A DNA stretch of 64,000 nucleotides from contig DATAVB010000036.1 of the NCBI GenBank assembly GCA_036267955.1, positions 1 to 64,000 of the forward strand, read 5' to 3'. Source of the DNA: DATAVB01 sp036267955 (lineage in GTDB: Bacteria; Actinomycetota; Actinomycetes; Mycobacteriales; QHCD01). The notes under the pieces were generated by a model that ran no database searches, was not told the origin of the DNA, and saw only the letters and a program-made list of their open reading frames with translations. Made by a program: the position numbers and the translations under genes. Shown here piece after piece: positions 63,482-64,000 of this stretch. The stretch's first letter is position 1, and the number at the start of each line of letters is the position of its first letter.

Positions 63482-63829
63482 CTACTTCCCGGCGATGCCG
63501 GCTAGCGCTTCGGACACCGTCGAGGTGATGGTGAAGACGTCGTTCAGACCGGTGATCCGGAGCAGCTTCAGCACCCGTTCGACGGCACAGACGAGGTCGA
63601 GCCGACCGCCCGCCTCGCGGGCCTCGTTGAAACCGCCGACGAGAACGCCGAGGCCGGTCGAGTCGATGAATTCGACGCCATTGAGATCGACCACGAGTTG
63701 CTTCTGTCCGGAGGCGACGATCTCGCTGATCCGCGCACCCAGGGTCGGCGCCGAATAGGCATCGACCTCTCCACCGACCTCGAGGACCGTGACCGGACTG
63801 TCGTCGTCGGCACGAAGTGAGAGCTCCAC
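63482..63829 (-). CDS. STAS-domain anti-sigma factor antagonist
   Basis: 115-residue RsbV/SpoIIAA-like protein that binds an anti-sigma kinase when unphosphorylated. The core VVDLNGVEFIDSTGLGVLVGG has the phosphorylatable Ser in DST. GTG 63829 follows AGGAGG. It stands upstream of hppA on the same strand, 137 bases apart, with no adjoining anti-sigma kinase gene visible in the window. Confidence 0.93.
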   Translation of the reverse strand: MELSLRADDDSPVTVLEVGGEVDAYSAPTLGARISEIVASGQKQLVVDLNGVEFIDSTGLGVLVGGFNEAREAGGRLDLVCAVERVLKLLRITGLNDVFTITSTVSEALAGIAGK

Positions 63830-64000
63830 GGCACGCCTCCTGAGCATTGGTCGGTTGCTGCCGGTCGATTCGATCCTCCGATCTAATCAGGTCGGGGCGG
63901 AGTCGGTGCCGGGTGCCGCCATTTGCCCGACCGCGCTGCCGGTCTGGGACAACTGCCGGCTCCGGCATGCGGTGTCCATCGGCCGGGCGTGCAAGAGTGG
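63830..64000. other. Right-edge sequence
   Basis: 171 bases with no supportable gene. A minus-strand frame ending in TGA at about 63890 could be the tail of a gene beyond the edge, but there is too little to name it. Confidence 0.3.

Overview
The window is a 64 kb piece of very GC-rich, gene-dense actinobacterial chromosome. GTG starts, 1- and 4-base stop/start overlaps, a PbpG/DacB-ppa-tilS-hpt-ftsH-folE-P-B-K run, an MFS-thymidylate kinase fusion beside holB, Lsr2, DUF3180 and DUF2342 genes all point to Actinomycetia. The overall order (clpC, lsr2, lysS, panC ... ricT, holB, tmk, topA ... hppA) best fits Micromonosporaceae-like organisms such as Actinoplanes; that family assignment is an inference from gene content, not a database match.

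Layout. 1-7.2 kb: the 5' part of clpC with a candidate ClgR operator, a HAD hydrolase, lsr2, lysS, and panC overlapped by a DUF2520 Rossmann gene, then an aldo/keto reductase. 7.4-12.9 kb: a repeat-rich membrane/coiled-coil protein and a glycine betaine/choline-type ABC importer whose ATPase is divergent from its two permeases and binding protein. 12.9-20.8 kb: a tightly packed minus-strand housekeeping block in which tilS, hpt, ftsH and the folate genes folE-folP-folB-folK follow each other, with DUF2342 and DUF3180 genes at its ends. 20.9-29.6 kb: an accessory stretch with a Tat-exported glycosidase-like protein, dacB and ppa, a proline/glycine-rich peptide, a drug exporter, a sugar isomerase and a D-2-hydroxyacid dehydrogenase, with several intergenic repeats. 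29.8-35.3 kb: a five-gene cytochrome bd operon (small membrane protein, cydA, cydB, cydD, cydC) with unusually compact oxidase subunits. 35.5-42.2 kb: an esterase, a solute-binding lipoprotein under apparent LacI-type control, an XRE regulator plus PPC-domain gene with a divergent zinc-ribbon ORF, and a glyoxalase/HxlR pair. 42.4-47.2 kb: tRNA-Thr(CGU), ricT/PSP1, holB and the MFS-tmk fusion. 47.3-53.6 kb: a MarR/methyltransferase divergon, a GAF-Fis activator and topA. 53.8-61 kb: a catabolic-looking stretch (binding lipoprotein with promoter and LacI-like operator, cutC, M81 peptidase, zinc dehydrogenase plus SGNH hydrolase). 61-64 kb: the H+-pumping pyrophosphatase and a STAS anti-sigma antagonist.

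No CRISPR array, insertion sequence, integrase or rRNA is visible. The less ordinary content is small scale: two families of palindromic intergenic elements sharing a TGATCATGA core (25.9, 28.6, 42.3 and 47.2 kb), a composite palindrome at 58.6 kb, in-frame tandem repeats in several proteins, the compact bd oxidase, and the XRE/PPC/zinc-ribbon locus at 39-40.6 kb, which is the best candidate here for an undescribed small system.
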